From Clostridiales bacterium (GTDB lineage Bacteria; Bacillota; Sulfobacillia; RBS10-35), in contig JAHHQG010000026.1 in the NCBI GenBank assembly GCA_018729555.1, forward strand, positions 62,001-126,000: DNA of 64,000 nt. Reading direction: 5' to 3'. Within the stretch, counting starts at the first letter, position 1. Every line of letters starts with the position of its first letter. A program made the position numbers and the translations under genes. This document shows, piece after piece, positions 1 through 8,328 of the stretch. A model generated the notes under the pieces. That model saw nothing but the letters and a program-made list of their open reading frames with translations, had not been told where the DNA came from and did not search any database.

Positions 1-1
1 C

Positions 2-67
2 CGCCACCTGAAGGAGGCCGTCGGCTTAAGCGGTCTTCCCTTGGTCAGAAGCCGTCAGGAGATGTGA
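2..67 (+). CDS. C-terminal tail of an unidentified protein (cut by window edge)
   Basis: A reading frame is open from the first bases and stops at a TGA at 65-67. It encodes about 21 residues beginning RHLKEAVGLSGLPL. Codons are GC-rich like neighbouring genes, and it ends tail to tail with the minus-strand gene that follows. The wording is vaguely like the C-terminus of the GTPase Der (LREAFGLEGTPL), but the piece is too short to identify. Confidence 0.25.
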   Translation, partial: RHLKEAVGLSGLPLVRSRQEM

Positions 68-450
68 TAGATGCCCAAGGTGGAAAGCTTTTTCTGCTCC
101 CGGATCAGCACGTCGTAGATGTTGACGTCCACGGCGTTCCCAAGGGCGGCCATATAAAAGAGGATGCGGCCCAGCTCTTCCTCCACCACTTCGCGGCAGT
201 TGGAGCACAGCTGGCCCTGGATATGATCATCCATGTAATGCTTTAGATCGCGGAGGGAGATGTTATCAGGGAGTCGGGGCTTCTCTGCATGGATTTGGAT
301 GCACCCGCAGCTGGTGACGGCTTTCACGATGGCCCGGTGGACCCGGCTGGTGGAGTCGTGGAGCTTGGAGAGGACATCCAGTATGCTGCGGTTATGGACG
401 AGATTCTCATTGACGCTTTCCTGGAATTCGTCCCACAAGAGGTCTTTCAT
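55..450 (-). CDS. Conserved hypothetical protein with CGC and CxxC cysteine pairs
   Basis: A 131-residue soluble protein with no signal peptide or membrane segment. It starts MKDLLWDEFQESVNENL and is mostly helical. Two cysteine pairs stand out, SCGC near residue 68 and CSNC near residue 82, and could bind a metal. The C-terminal part (EELGRILFYMAALGNAVDVN) recalls the helical MazG-like fold. I remember similar proteins in clostridial genomes, sometimes labelled DUF1573, but have not checked this. A strong sigma-A-type promoter lies 45 bases upstream and a GAGAGGAG ribosome site precedes the ATG, so it is probably expressed. Function is unknown. Confidence 0.75.
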   Translation of the reverse strand: MKDLLWDEFQESVNENLVHNRSILDVLSKLHDSTSRVHRAIVKAVTSCGCIQIHAEKPRLPDNISLRDLKHYMDDHIQGQLCSNCREVVEEELGRILFYMAALGNAVDVNIYDVLIREQKKLSTLGIYHIS

Positions 451-494
451 CCTGTGCGGCTCCTCTCTCCATGTCTGAAGCCCTTGGTTGCCCC

Positions 495-524
495 ATTATA
501 GGGAGCGCCGTTTGGCCGTGTCAA
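495..524 (-). promoter_or_regulatory. Sigma-A-type promoter for the conserved hypothetical gene
   Basis: On the minus strand, TTGACA (519-524) and TATAAT (495-500) are separated by 18 bases. Both hexamers match consensus perfectly. Transcription would begin near 488, giving a leader of about 40 bases before the ATG at 450. Confidence 0.75.
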
Positions 525-597
525 TTTGGGAAGGCCTGTCCCAGGAGGAGTAAAGGGCCTGGGGGGCGTAACAGCAAAGGAAAGGGAGGCCGTTTCC

Positions 598-1908
598 GTG
601 GCCCAGCCCTACGCGGGTTTCTGGCAGGAAGAGGCGGGAGAGCGTCCCCTCCAGCCCTCCTTTTCCGGGCGCGAAAAAGCAGACGTGGCCATCTGCGGCG
701 CCGGCTTCACCGGCCTTTCTACGGCCATCCACCTCAAGGAGAAAAAGCCCCATTTGAGGGTCATGGTGGTGGAAAAGGACCGGGTGGGGTGGGGCGCCAG
801 CGGCCGCAACGCCGGCTTTGCCATGCGGCTTTTTGGCCTTAGCCTGGAGGCCACCGCCCTCTTGCACGGCGTGGAGAAGGCCAAGGAAGCCGACCGGTAC
901 ATGCGGGAAGCGGTCGCCCATGTGGCCCATATGGTGGAGAAATATGAGCTTCAGTGCCACTTTACGCCCCGGGGCATGATGACGGTGGCGTCCACCCCGG
1001 GGGAGCTGCGGCAGCTGGAAAAGGAGATGAAGCTGGCGGAGCGGATGGGCCTTCCCGGATTCCGCTGGCTGGATGCCGAGGAAACCCGGGATCGGGTGGA
1101 TTCCCCCGGCTACCGGGCCGCCCGCTTCGACGACCATGCGGCCCTTTTGCACCCGGCGCGGCTGGTGAGGGAGCTCTTGCGGGTGGCCCTGGAAAAGGGC
1201 GTCGAGGTGTACGAGGACAGCCCTTGTCTGGAGGTGGACCTGCGGCGGAAGATCTTCCGCCTTCCCCAGGGGGAAATCCAGGCGGAGGCCCTCCTTCTGG
1301 CCACCAACGCCTACTCGGGGTTTGTCCCCTACCTCCACCGGCGACAGCTCCCCATCTTCACCTACATCGCCCTCACGGAACCCCTTCCCCCCGCCTTCTT
1401 CCGGGAGGTCTGGAGAGAACCCATCGGCATCGAGGATTTCCGCAACTACCTCCATTACTACCGGCCCACCCCCGACGGCCGCCTCCTTTTTGGGGGCGGC
1501 GATGCCCTTTATTACTTCGGGGGGCGGCTGGACCGGCCCACCCATCCTTCCCTCTACCGCTACCTCCAGGAGAAGGTGCGCCGGATCTTTCCCCAGCTGA
1601 AGGAGGTGGCCTTCACCCATCACTGGGGCGGTCCCATCTCCGCCACCTTGGACCTTATCCCCGCCCTCGGCGCCATGGCTCCCGACGTCTACTACAGCAT
1701 CGGGTGCATGGGCCACGGGGTCGCCCTCACCCAGTACAACGGCCTTACCCTGGCGGAGCTCATCCTGGGGGAGGACACCTCTCGCACCCAAGCCTTCTTC
1801 GTCCGCCGCAAGGTCCCCCGGATCCCCGGCGAACCCCTCCGAACCCTGGTGGCGGGGGGCATCCGCCGTTTCCTCCGGTGGCAAGACCGGCGGGGCGAAA
1901 GGGCCTAG
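598..1908 (+). CDS. FAD-dependent oxidoreductase, DAO / gamma-glutamylputrescine oxidase type
   Basis: A 436-residue flavoprotein of the D-amino-acid-oxidase family, close in style to PuuB/OrdL enzymes that oxidise primary or secondary amines to aldehydes or imines. The N-terminus has the FAD-binding Rossmann motif CGAGFTGLSTAIHL (about residues 33-46), then the WGASGRNAG flavin motif. Near the C-terminus SIGCMGHGVALTQYNG closes the FAD site. The GTG at 598 is preferred because GGGAGG lies 8 bases upstream and the typical QPYAGFWQ opening follows. The gene overlaps the convergent aldehyde dehydrogenase by four bases at the stop codons. This pairing suggests amine oxidation followed by aldehyde oxidation, but the substrate cannot be read from sequence. 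Confidence 0.8.
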   Translation: MAQPYAGFWQEEAGERPLQPSFSGREKADVAICGAGFTGLSTAIHLKEKKPHLRVMVVEKDRVGWGASGRNAGFAMRLFGLSLEATALLHGVEKAKEADRYMREAVAHVAHMVEKYELQCHFTPRGMMTVASTPGELRQLEKEMKLAERMGLPGFRWLDAEETRDRVDSPGYRAARFDDHAALLHPARLVRELLRVALEKGVEVYEDSPCLEVDLRRKIFRLPQGEIQAEALLLATNAYSGFVPYLHRRQLPIFTYIALTEPLPPAFFREVWREPIGIEDFRNYLHYYRPTPDGRLLFGGGDALYYFGGRLDRPTHPSLYRYLQEKVRRIFPQLKEVAFTHHWGGPISATLDLIPALGAMAPDVYYSIGCMGHGVALTQYNGLTLAELILGEDTSRTQAFFVRRKVPRIPGEPLRTLVAGGIRRFLRWQDRRGERA

Positions 1909-3299
1909 CGCATGAAGCGGCGGAACCAGCGCAGGACCCGGCGGTCCCTCCGGTAGCGGAGGGGGAGGTCGAAGCTGGTGCTCTGCTCCAGGATGGATTT
2001 GACATGGCTGAAGAGCCAGAAACCTGCCTCCCCGTGGTAGGCTCCGAATCCGCTGTGCCGGATGCCTCCGAAGGGGAGCTCGGGGTTGGCCAGGTGCACC
2101 AAGGTGTCGTTGACGGCGCCGCCGCCGAAGGGCACTCCCTCCACGAAGAGCTTTTGCACCGCCGGGCTCTCGGAAAAGACGTAGAGGGCCAGGGGATAGG
2201 GGGCGTAGGTCAAAACGGCGTCCCGGGCTTCTTCCGGCTCCCGGTAGGTGAGGATGGGGAGGAGGGGGCCGAAGATCTCTTCCTGCATCACGGGGGACTC
2301 AAAGGACCGGGGCCGCAGGAGGGCAGGCTGGATGCGGAGGCGCTCCTCGTCATGCTCTCCGCCCCAGAAAAGCCCGTTTTCGGGATCCTCCAGGTGGCGC
2401 TTCAGCCGCTGGAAGTGGGCCTCGTTGATGATCCGGGGGCCCGGTTCCTCAAGGGAAGGGGTGAGGTTCCGGAATTCCTTCTTGAGGGCTTCTACCAGAG
2501 GTTCCACCACCCCTTCATCCACCAGGAGGTAATCGGGGGCGACGCACGTCTGGCCGGCGTTCATGGATTTCCCCCAGGCGATGCGCCGGGCCGCCACCTC
2601 GAGGCGGGCATCCCGGTGGACGATGGCGGGGCTCTTTCCGCCCAGCTCGAGAGTCACCGGGGCCAGATGGCGGGCTGCCTTCTCCATGACGATCCGACCC
2701 ACCCGCTGGCTTCCCGTGAAAAAGAAATGGTCGAAGGGGAGATCCAGGAGGTTTTGGGCTGTTTGGGCATCCCCTTCCACCACCGCCACCCACTCCTCGG
2801 GAAAGGCTTTCCGCAGGATGGTTTTCAAGGCGGCGGCGGTGCGGGGAGCCAGCTCCGAAGGCTTCACCACCGCCGTGTTGCCAGCCGCCAAGGCGGCCAC
2901 CAAGGGCACCAGGGTCAGCTGCACCGGGTAGTTCCACGGGGCGATGATGAGGACAGTCCCCTTGGGCACGGGGAGGATGCTGCTCTTTCCGCCCCAGAGA
3001 AAAAGGGGCGTTCCTACGGTGCGGGGCCGGGCCCACCGGGGAAGCCGCTGCAGCGCATGGCTGATCTCCACGTAGACGATGCCCAGCTCTGTCAAATACG
3101 CCTCGGTAAAGGATTTCCCCAGGTCTTCCTCCAGGGCTTTCCCCAGGAGCTCTTCATGGCGTCTGAGGGTTTCCTGCAGGCGGCGGAGGCCTTCCATGCG
3201 ATAGGAGACGTCGCGGGTGGCCCCCTTTTGGAAAAAGGCTTTTTGCCGCTCAAAGAGGGTCCTTAAATCTTCAACCGTTTCCAGGGATTCCCGTGCCAT
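1905..3299 (-). CDS. Aldehyde dehydrogenase, class-3-like (NAD(P)-dependent)
   Basis: 464 residues, the usual length of the short class-3 aldehyde dehydrogenases, which lack the N-terminal extension of larger family members. It oxidises aldehydes to acids. Visible motifs are APWNYP (nucleotide site), the general-base glutamate in LELGGKSP, the catalytic cysteine in MNAGQTCVAPDY, and EEIFGPLLPI. The ATG at 3297-3299 follows AGGGAGGT and begins MARESLETV; an in-frame ATG 54 bases further upstream has no ribosome site. A possible -10 (TACAAT, minus strand) lies around 3325-3330. It is convergent with the FAD oxidoreductase, whose product could be its substrate. Confidence 0.88.
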   Translation of the reverse strand: MARESLETVEDLRTLFERQKAFFQKGATRDVSYRMEGLRRLQETLRRHEELLGKALEEDLGKSFTEAYLTELGIVYVEISHALQRLPRWARPRTVGTPLFLWGGKSSILPVPKGTVLIIAPWNYPVQLTLVPLVAALAAGNTAVVKPSELAPRTAAALKTILRKAFPEEWVAVVEGDAQTAQNLLDLPFDHFFFTGSQRVGRIVMEKAARHLAPVTLELGGKSPAIVHRDARLEVAARRIAWGKSMNAGQTCVAPDYLLVDEGVVEPLVEALKKEFRNLTPSLEEPGPRIINEAHFQRLKRHLEDPENGLFWGGEHDEERLRIQPALLRPRSFESPVMQEEIFGPLLPILTYREPEEARDAVLTYAPYPLALYVFSESPAVQKLFVEGVPFGGGAVNDTLVHLANPELPFGGIRHSGFGAYHGEAGFWLFSHVKSILEQSTSFDLPLRYRRDRRVLRWFRRFMR

Positions 3300-3397
3300 G
3301 ACCTCCCTCCTTCCTTTGCTGCCATTGTACGGGAGACGGGGCCGCCGGCGCATAGCGGGCGGCCGGCTGGAAAAGCTCCTTCCAAGGAGGATAGCCC

Positions 3398-4777
3398 ATG
3401 GTCCTGGACGCCCTTTTCAACGCCCTGGTCGATGCCCAGATCCGGCGCATCCTGAAAGACCCTTACACCGACAGCCTGGTCAGCACTGCCGCCACCCTGA
3501 TGAAAGTGGGGCCCCTGGAGACCCTGGAAACCCTCATGCGAGCCCAGCAGGGAAAGGCCCTAGGCCGCCCCTTCGGAAGCGTGCGCCGCCTCTCCCCCTG
3601 GGATCGCTTTCTCTTGAGCCCCTCTTATTTCACCCGCCTTCCCGTATCCCACGGCACCCCCATCGACCTGCGGGTCACCATCGGCCCCCGGGCCCCAAAG
3701 CCCCTCCAGGTGGACATCCCCATCCTGGTGGCCGGAATGTCCTTCGGCGGCGCCCTCAGCGTGCAGGCGAAGGTGGCCCTGGCCAAAGGCGCTTCCTTGG
3801 TCGGCACCGCCACCAACACCGGGGAGGCCTATCTGGCGGAAGAACGGGAAGCGGCCCAGAAGCTCATTGTGCAGTACATCCGGGGCACCTGGCCCAAGAG
3901 CAGCCAGTTCCGCTGGGAGCTCTTGGAGAAGGCCGACGCCATCGAGATCCAGGTGGGCCAGGGGGCCCAGGCGGGCGTGCCCCAGGTGACGCCCCCGGAA
4001 GAGATCCATACCCGCATGAGGGAGGCGTACGGCCTTAAGGAAGAAGACCACGCCCTCATCGATGCCCACCTGAAGGATGTCACCACTCCCGAGGATCTGG
4101 CGCGGCTGGTGAAAGAGCTGAAGGCCCGCTTCGAAGTGCCGGTGGGCCTGAAGTTTGGGGCCACCCAGTGGCTGGAGAGAGAGCTGGACATCGCCCTGCG
4201 GGCGGGGGTGGATTTCGTGGTGCCCGACGGCGCCGAAGCCGGCACCCATGCGGTAGCCCCCACCCTGGCCGACGACACGGGCCTTCCCACCTTCCATGCC
4301 CTGGTGCGGGCCCGGCGCCACCTGGAAAAGCGCGGGGTCCGGAAAGACGTCAGCCTCATCGCGTCGGGCGGCCTCAGCAGCCCTGGCCATTTCCTGAAGG
4401 CCCTCGCCTTGGGCGCCGACGCCGTCTACATCGGTACCGCGGCCATTCTGGCCCTCTTGGCCGATGAGATGGCTAAAGCTGCCCCGGGAGAACCGGCCAC
4501 TCAGCTGGTCCTGCAGACGGGATCCCTGCGCCGGGAGCTGGATGTGGAGGCGGCGGCCCTCAACCTCCAGCGGTATTTCCTGGCCGTCAAGGAGGAGATG
4601 GCCCAAGGTCTGGCGGCCCTGGGGAAGACCCGGGTGCAGGACCTCCGGCCCGACGACCTGGTCGCTCTGGATGAAGATCTGGCCCGATTTGCCGGCGTTC
4701 CCTCCGCCTTCTCGCCCGCCTTGGCGGAGGATTCCCCCCGGCCGAGGGAGCTGGTGGGGGCAGAACCGCGAGGCTGA
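3398..4777 (+). CDS. Glutamate-synthase-like FMN-binding protein without cysteines
   Basis: A 459-residue protein matching the FMN-binding alpha/beta barrel of the glutamate synthase large subunit. Recognisable pieces are ILVAGMSFGGALS, GTATNTGEAYL, EIQVGQGAQAG, VGLKFG and VSLIASGGLSSPGHFLKALALGADAVYIG. It has no amidotransferase domain. It also contains no cysteine at all, so it cannot hold the 3Fe-4S cluster that canonical glutamate synthases use to pass electrons. It is better called a glutamate-synthase-related oxidoreductase than GltB. AAGGAGGA lies just before the ATG. It is divergent from the aldehyde dehydrogenase and upstream of trmI. Confidence 0.8.
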   Translation: MVLDALFNALVDAQIRRILKDPYTDSLVSTAATLMKVGPLETLETLMRAQQGKALGRPFGSVRRLSPWDRFLLSPSYFTRLPVSHGTPIDLRVTIGPRAPKPLQVDIPILVAGMSFGGALSVQAKVALAKGASLVGTATNTGEAYLAEEREAAQKLIVQYIRGTWPKSSQFRWELLEKADAIEIQVGQGAQAGVPQVTPPEEIHTRMREAYGLKEEDHALIDAHLKDVTTPEDLARLVKELKARFEVPVGLKFGATQWLERELDIALRAGVDFVVPDGAEAGTHAVAPTLADDTGLPTFHALVRARRHLEKRGVRKDVSLIASGGLSSPGHFLKALALGADAVYIGTAAILALLADEMAKAAPGEPATQLVLQTGSLRRELDVEAAALNLQRYFLAVKEEMAQGLAALGKTRVQDLRPDDLVALDEDLARFAGVPSAFSPALAEDSPRPRELVGAEPRG

Positions 4778-4825
4778 CGACCTCCCTTTGCTACCATGGA
4801 GAGCAGCAAAGGGGGAGGAACGCCC

Positions 4826-5638
4826 TTGCTGCCTTTCGCCTATGGCGATCTGGTGCTCCTTCTGGACGGCAAGGGGCGCCGCCTATTGGTGAAGCTGGAG
4901 GAACATCAGGTTTCCCAGGTGCCCTCGGGCCACCGCCTTCTCCACGCCGAGGTGGTGGGAAAGCTCCCGGGAAGCCGGGTCCGACCCCTGGGAGGCCGGC
5001 CCCTTTTGGCCCTTCGGCCCTCCCTGGAAGACTACGTCATGGCCATGGAGCGGCCCACCCAGATCATCTATCCCAAGGACATGGGACACCTCCTCATCTA
5101 CGGGGATGTCCGGCCGGGCATCACCATCCTGGAGGCAGGGGTGGGATCGGGGGCCACCGCCCTTCTCTTCCTCCGGGCCCTCGGCCCCGAGGGAAAGCTC
5201 ATCTCCGTCGAGCGGCGCCCGGAGTTCCTGGAGGCCGCCAGGAAGAACGTGACGGCGTTCTGGGGCGGCCTTCCGCCCCACTGGGACCTGCGTCTGGGGG
5301 ACATCTACGAAGGGGTGGAGGCATGCCCGCCCCTGGATCTCATGTTCCTCGATCTCCCGGAACCCCACCGGGCCCTTGAGGTGGCGGAACAGTCCCTCAA
5401 ACCCGGCGGAGTCCTTCTCATCTGGGTGCCCACCATTTACCAGGTGGAGCGGGTGGTGGCGGCGGTGAGGGGAAGGCTCTTTTGCCCGCCGGAGATCAAA
5501 GAGTTCTGGGAGCGGGACTGGGTGGTGGGGCCCCACAGCCTCCGCCCCGACCACCGCATGGTGGGCCACACCGGCTTTCTCCTGCGCTTAAGGCGCCTAG
5601 GAGGAGACGGGTATGAACCGCTGGATCCTCCTCTGTGA
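4826..5638 (+). CDS. trmI: tRNA (adenine-58-N1)-methyltransferase
   Basis: About 270 residues. An N-terminal beta-barrel region (FAYGDLVLLLDGKGRRLLVKL) is followed by a Rossmann methyltransferase with the S-adenosylmethionine motif EAGVGSGATALLFLRALG. IIYPKDMGHLLIYGDV just before it is typical of TrmI, which makes m1A58 in the T-loop of tRNA and is needed for growth at high temperature in thermophiles. I chose the TTG at 4826 because GGGGGAGG sits 8 bases upstream and it reproduces the family start; an in-frame ATG at 4796 adds ten unconserved residues. The 3' end overlaps the polymerase IV gene by 26 bases, so the two are probably translationally coupled. Confidence 0.88.
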   Translation: MLPFAYGDLVLLLDGKGRRLLVKLEEHQVSQVPSGHRLLHAEVVGKLPGSRVRPLGGRPLLALRPSLEDYVMAMERPTQIIYPKDMGHLLIYGDVRPGITILEAGVGSGATALLFLRALGPEGKLISVERRPEFLEAARKNVTAFWGGLPPHWDLRLGDIYEGVEACPPLDLMFLDLPEPHRALEVAEQSLKPGGVLLIWVPTIYQVERVVAAVRGRLFCPPEIKEFWERDWVVGPHSLRPDHRMVGHTGFLLRLRRLGGDGYEPLDPPL

Positions 5639-6773
5639 CCTGGATGCCTTTTTTGCGTCCGTGGAGATCCTGGACCGGCCGGAGCTCCGGGGCCGGCCCG
5701 TCATCGTGGGAGGTTTGGGGCCGAGGGGCGTCGTGGCCACCTGCTCCTATGAGGCCAGGGCCATGGGCGTCCGCTCGGCCATGCCCATGGTCAAGGCCCG
5801 GGAGCTGTGCCCCCAAGGCGTCTTTCTTCCGCCCAGACCCCAGAGGTACCGGGAACTTTCCCGGAAAGTTTTCGACATTTTCCACCGCTTTGCTCAAAAC
5901 GTGGAACCCTGCTCCATCGACGAAGCCTACCTGGAGGTGGTGGGCGATGGACCTTCCATCGCCGGGGCCATCCAGGAGGCGGTGGGGGAGGCAACGGGGC
6001 TTTCCCTCTCCATCGGAGGAGGTCCCAATAAGCTCCTGGCGAAGGTGGCATCCCAGCTGGCCAAGCCCGGCGGGATCATCTGCATCCCCGAAGGGAAGGG
6101 GGCAGAGGTACTGGCTCCCCTCCCCGTGGATATCCTCCCCGGCGTGGGACCTAAGCGGGAGGCCCTCCTCAAAGGCCAGGGATTTTCCACCGTCGGGGAT
6201 CTGCAGCAGGCGGGCCTGGAACGGATTCAGGCCCTCCTCGGGGAAAGGGCTGGCCGCGACCTCTTCGAGAAAGCCTGGGGGAAGGGCCCCGACCACCTGG
6301 CATCTCCTGGCCTTCCCCGGTCCATCAGCGCCGAGGAAACCTTCCCCGCTGACATCCCCTACCGGGACGTCCCCTCAGAACTGCAAAAGCTTTCCCAAAA
6401 GCTTTCTGCCCGGCTCCAAACCTACGGCCTGGTGGCCTACACCTTGACCTTGAAGATCCGCTTTCCGCCCTTTCAGACCTCAGCCGACAGGTCTCCGCCC
6501 CGAGGGGCCTGCGGGATGAAGAGGCCATCTTCGCCCTGGCCCGAGATCTCTTTGCCATCCATATCGCGGGAGGACGGTATCCCCGGAGGGTGCGCCTCCT
6601 GGGCCTGCGCCTCAGCCGGCTGGAGCGGGAAGGGGCGGGAGGGCAGCAGCTCTCCTTCTTCTGACCGGTCGGAAGAGCTTCCTGAGGACAGCTGGAGGGG
6701 CACCGGAGGAAGAGAAAGGCGCCCCCCTTCGCGGAGGGCGCCTTCCAGGCCTGGCGGCCTTTCCATCCCTTAG
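5613..6773 (+). CDS. dinB: DNA polymerase IV (Y family), C-terminus frameshifted
   Basis: Translesion DNA polymerase. Palm and finger domains are intact: LCDLDAFFASVE and CSIDEAYLEV carry the catalytic carboxylates, LSIGGGPNKLLAKVASQLAKP follows, and LPGVGPKREALL is the thumb helix-hairpin-helix. In the little-finger domain the frame goes wrong after KIRFPPFQ (near 6475). The open frame then runs through about 100 atypical residues to 6773. The expected tail (LRDEEAIFALARDLF ... RVRLLGLRLSRLERE ... QQLSFF) is present in the -1 frame and stops at 6664. QLSFF fits the beta-clamp-binding motif. A single-base deletion near 6470-6480 explains this. Either the gene is newly inactivated or the base is a sequencing error. 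Confidence 0.8.
   Translation: MNRWILLCDLDAFFASVEILDRPELRGRPVIVGGLGPRGVVATCSYEARAMGVRSAMPMVKARELCPQGVFLPPRPQRYRELSRKVFDIFHRFAQNVEPCSIDEAYLEVVGDGPSIAGAIQEAVGEATGLSLSIGGGPNKLLAKVASQLAKPGGIICIPEGKGAEVLAPLPVDILPGVGPKREALLKGQGFSTVGDLQQAGLERIQALLGERAGRDLFEKAWGKGPDHLASPGLPRSISAEETFPADIPYRDVPSELQKLSQKLSARLQTYGLVAYTLTLKIRFPPFQTSADRSPPRGACGMKRPSSPWPEISLPSISREDGIPGGCASWACASAGWSGKGREGSSSPSSDRSEELPEDSWRGTGGRERRPPSRRAPSRPGGLSIP
6716..6744 (-). terminator. Intrinsic terminator downstream of metQ
   Basis: An inverted repeat AAGGCGCCC ... GGGCGCCTT is followed on the minus strand by TTTCTCTT. It lies about 25 bases past the metQ stop and inside the frameshifted tail of dinB, which supports dinB really ending at 6664. 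Confidence 0.6.
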
Positions 6774-7594
6774 TATTGAACCTGAGCGGGGACGACAGCG
6801 CCCTTGTACTTCTCTTCGATGTACTGCTTGACGGCAGGGGAGAGAAGGACGCGGCAGAGGGCCTGCACCCGCTCATCGCCTTTATTTTTCTCCCGGACGG
6901 CCACCACGTTGACGTATGGGGAGGAGCTATCCTCCATGAAGATGGCGTCCTTCAGGGGGTTGAGGCCCGCCTGGAGGGCGAAGTTGGTGTTGATGAAGGC
7001 CAGATCCACCTTGGGGTCCTCCAAGGCCCGGGGAAGCAAGGGGGCATCCATGGGGAGGAACTTCAGGTGCCTGGGATTGAGGGCGACGTCCGTCACGGTG
7101 GCCTCCGTGCCTGCCCCTTCCTTCAGCTGGATGAGCCCTTCCCGCTGGAGGAGGAGAAGGGCTCGGCCCTGGTTGGTGGGGTCGTTGGTGAGGGCGATGG
7201 TGGCCCCATCGGGAAGATCGCTGGCGCGGGTGTAGGGTTTGCCTTTAGGCACGTAAGCCCCCATGGGTTCGATGTGGACGCCGCAGATGGGGACCAGATC
7301 ATAGCCCTTTTCCTTGTTGGTCCGCTGGAGGAAGGGGATGTGCTGGAAATAGTTGGCGTCCAGCTCGCCCTCGTAAAGCTTGGTGTTGGGTTGGACGTAA
7401 TCCAGGAACACCACCACCTGAAGATCGATGCCTTCCTTCTTCAGCTCCGGTGCCGCCACATCCCGGAGGATCTGGGCATGGGGTTCTTGGGAAGCCCCCA
7501 CCTTCAGCACCGACCCCGAGCTCTGCGGAGAGGTGCCGCAGGCCGCTAGTAGGAGAAAGCTCAGAAGAAGACCGGCCAGAATCCCTTTGCGCAA
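6770..7594 (-). CDS. metQ: Methionine ABC transporter substrate-binding lipoprotein
   Basis: A 274-residue NlpA-family lipoprotein. The signal peptide ends in LLAAC, giving a lipid-anchored cysteine near residue 19. The mature part begins VLKVGASQEPHAQILRDVAAP and includes LDYVQPNTKLYEGELDANYFQH and IALTNDPTNQGRALLLLQ, both typical of methionine-binding MetQ. It captures methionine outside the membrane for MetI and MetN. The TTG at 7592-7594 was chosen because GGGAGG lies 9 bases upstream and the signal peptide begins there. It is the last gene of the SAM-riboswitch-controlled metNIQ operon and ends at a terminator. Confidence 0.92.
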   Translation of the reverse strand: MRKGILAGLLLSFLLLAACGTSPQSSGSVLKVGASQEPHAQILRDVAAPELKKEGIDLQVVVFLDYVQPNTKLYEGELDANYFQHIPFLQRTNKEKGYDLVPICGVHIEPMGAYVPKGKPYTRASDLPDGATIALTNDPTNQGRALLLLQREGLIQLKEGAGTEATVTDVALNPRHLKFLPMDAPLLPRALEDPKVDLAFINTNFALQAGLNPLKDAIFMEDSSSPYVNVVAVREKNKGDERVQALCRVLLSPAVKQYIEEKYKGAVVPAQVQY

Positions 7595-7662
7595 CGTCGT
7601 GCCTCCCTTTCGCGAAGATCCAGGTCTCCGCTGGCCTCCCGCCAGCCGTCCCACCTCCTTTC

Positions 7663-8328
7663 CTAGCGATGGTCTACGCGGCGCACCCACCAGTCGCCGG
7701 CCCATTGCAGACCCTGGACCATGAGGACCAAAAGGGCCGTCGCTACGAAGAGGACATCATCTTTGAAGGAGTTGTAGCCCTCGTTCCAGGCGAGGGCCCC
7801 CAGCCCGCCTCCCGCCACCAGCCCCGCCATGGCGGAATAGCTCACCAGGGCGACGGCGGTAACGGTGATGTTTCCCACCAAGGAAGGCAGGCTTTCCGGA
7901 AGGAGGACTTTGAAGATCATGTGTCCCGTGTGGGCCCCCATGGCGCGGGCTGCCTCCAGGACCCCCCGGTCCACTTCCCGCAGGGATCCTTCCACCAGGC
8001 GGGCGAAGAAGGGGGCAGCCCCCGCAACCAAGGAGACCATGGCGGCCTGGGTGCCGAAGGATGTGCCGAAGAGGAACCGGGAGATGGGGATCATCCACAG
8101 GATGAGGACGATGTAGGGGACCGACCGGAAGAGGTTGATGAGGGACCCCAGGACCTGATGGATGGCCGGCTGGGGATGGAGGTGGCCCGGCCCCGTGATG
8201 GTCAGGACGACGCCCAGGGGAAACCCCAAAAGGACGCTCAGCACCAGGGACCCGCCGATCATCCAGAGGGATTCCAAGGTGGCCTGGAGGATCATGTCGG
8301 GATGGCTGAGGACGTGCTCAAAGCCCAC
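7663..8328 (-). CDS. metI: Methionine ABC transporter permease
   Basis: A 221-residue membrane protein with about five hydrophobic segments. It carries the permease EAA-type loop that docks the ATPase (EAARAMGAHTGHMIFKVLLPESLP), as in MetI. The GTG at 8326-8328 was chosen because GGAGGT precedes it by about 9 bases; it overlaps the end of metN by 11 bases, so the two are translationally coupled. It forms the membrane channel with MetN and MetQ. Confidence 0.9.
   Translation of the reverse strand: MGFEHVLSHPDMILQATLESLWMIGGSLVLSVLLGFPLGVVLTITGPGHLHPQPAIHQVLGSLINLFRSVPYIVLILWMIPISRFLFGTSFGTQAAMVSLVAGAAPFFARLVEGSLREVDRGVLEAARAMGAHTGHMIFKVLLPESLPSLVGNITVTAVALVSYSAMAGLVAGGGLGALAWNEGYNSFKDDVLFVATALLVLMVQGLQWAGDWWVRRVDHR

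Noticed and set aside
496-1884. 462-codon minus-strand frame opposite the FAD oxidoreductase
   Set aside because: It is the antisense shadow of a well-supported gene and has no ribosome site or family motif.
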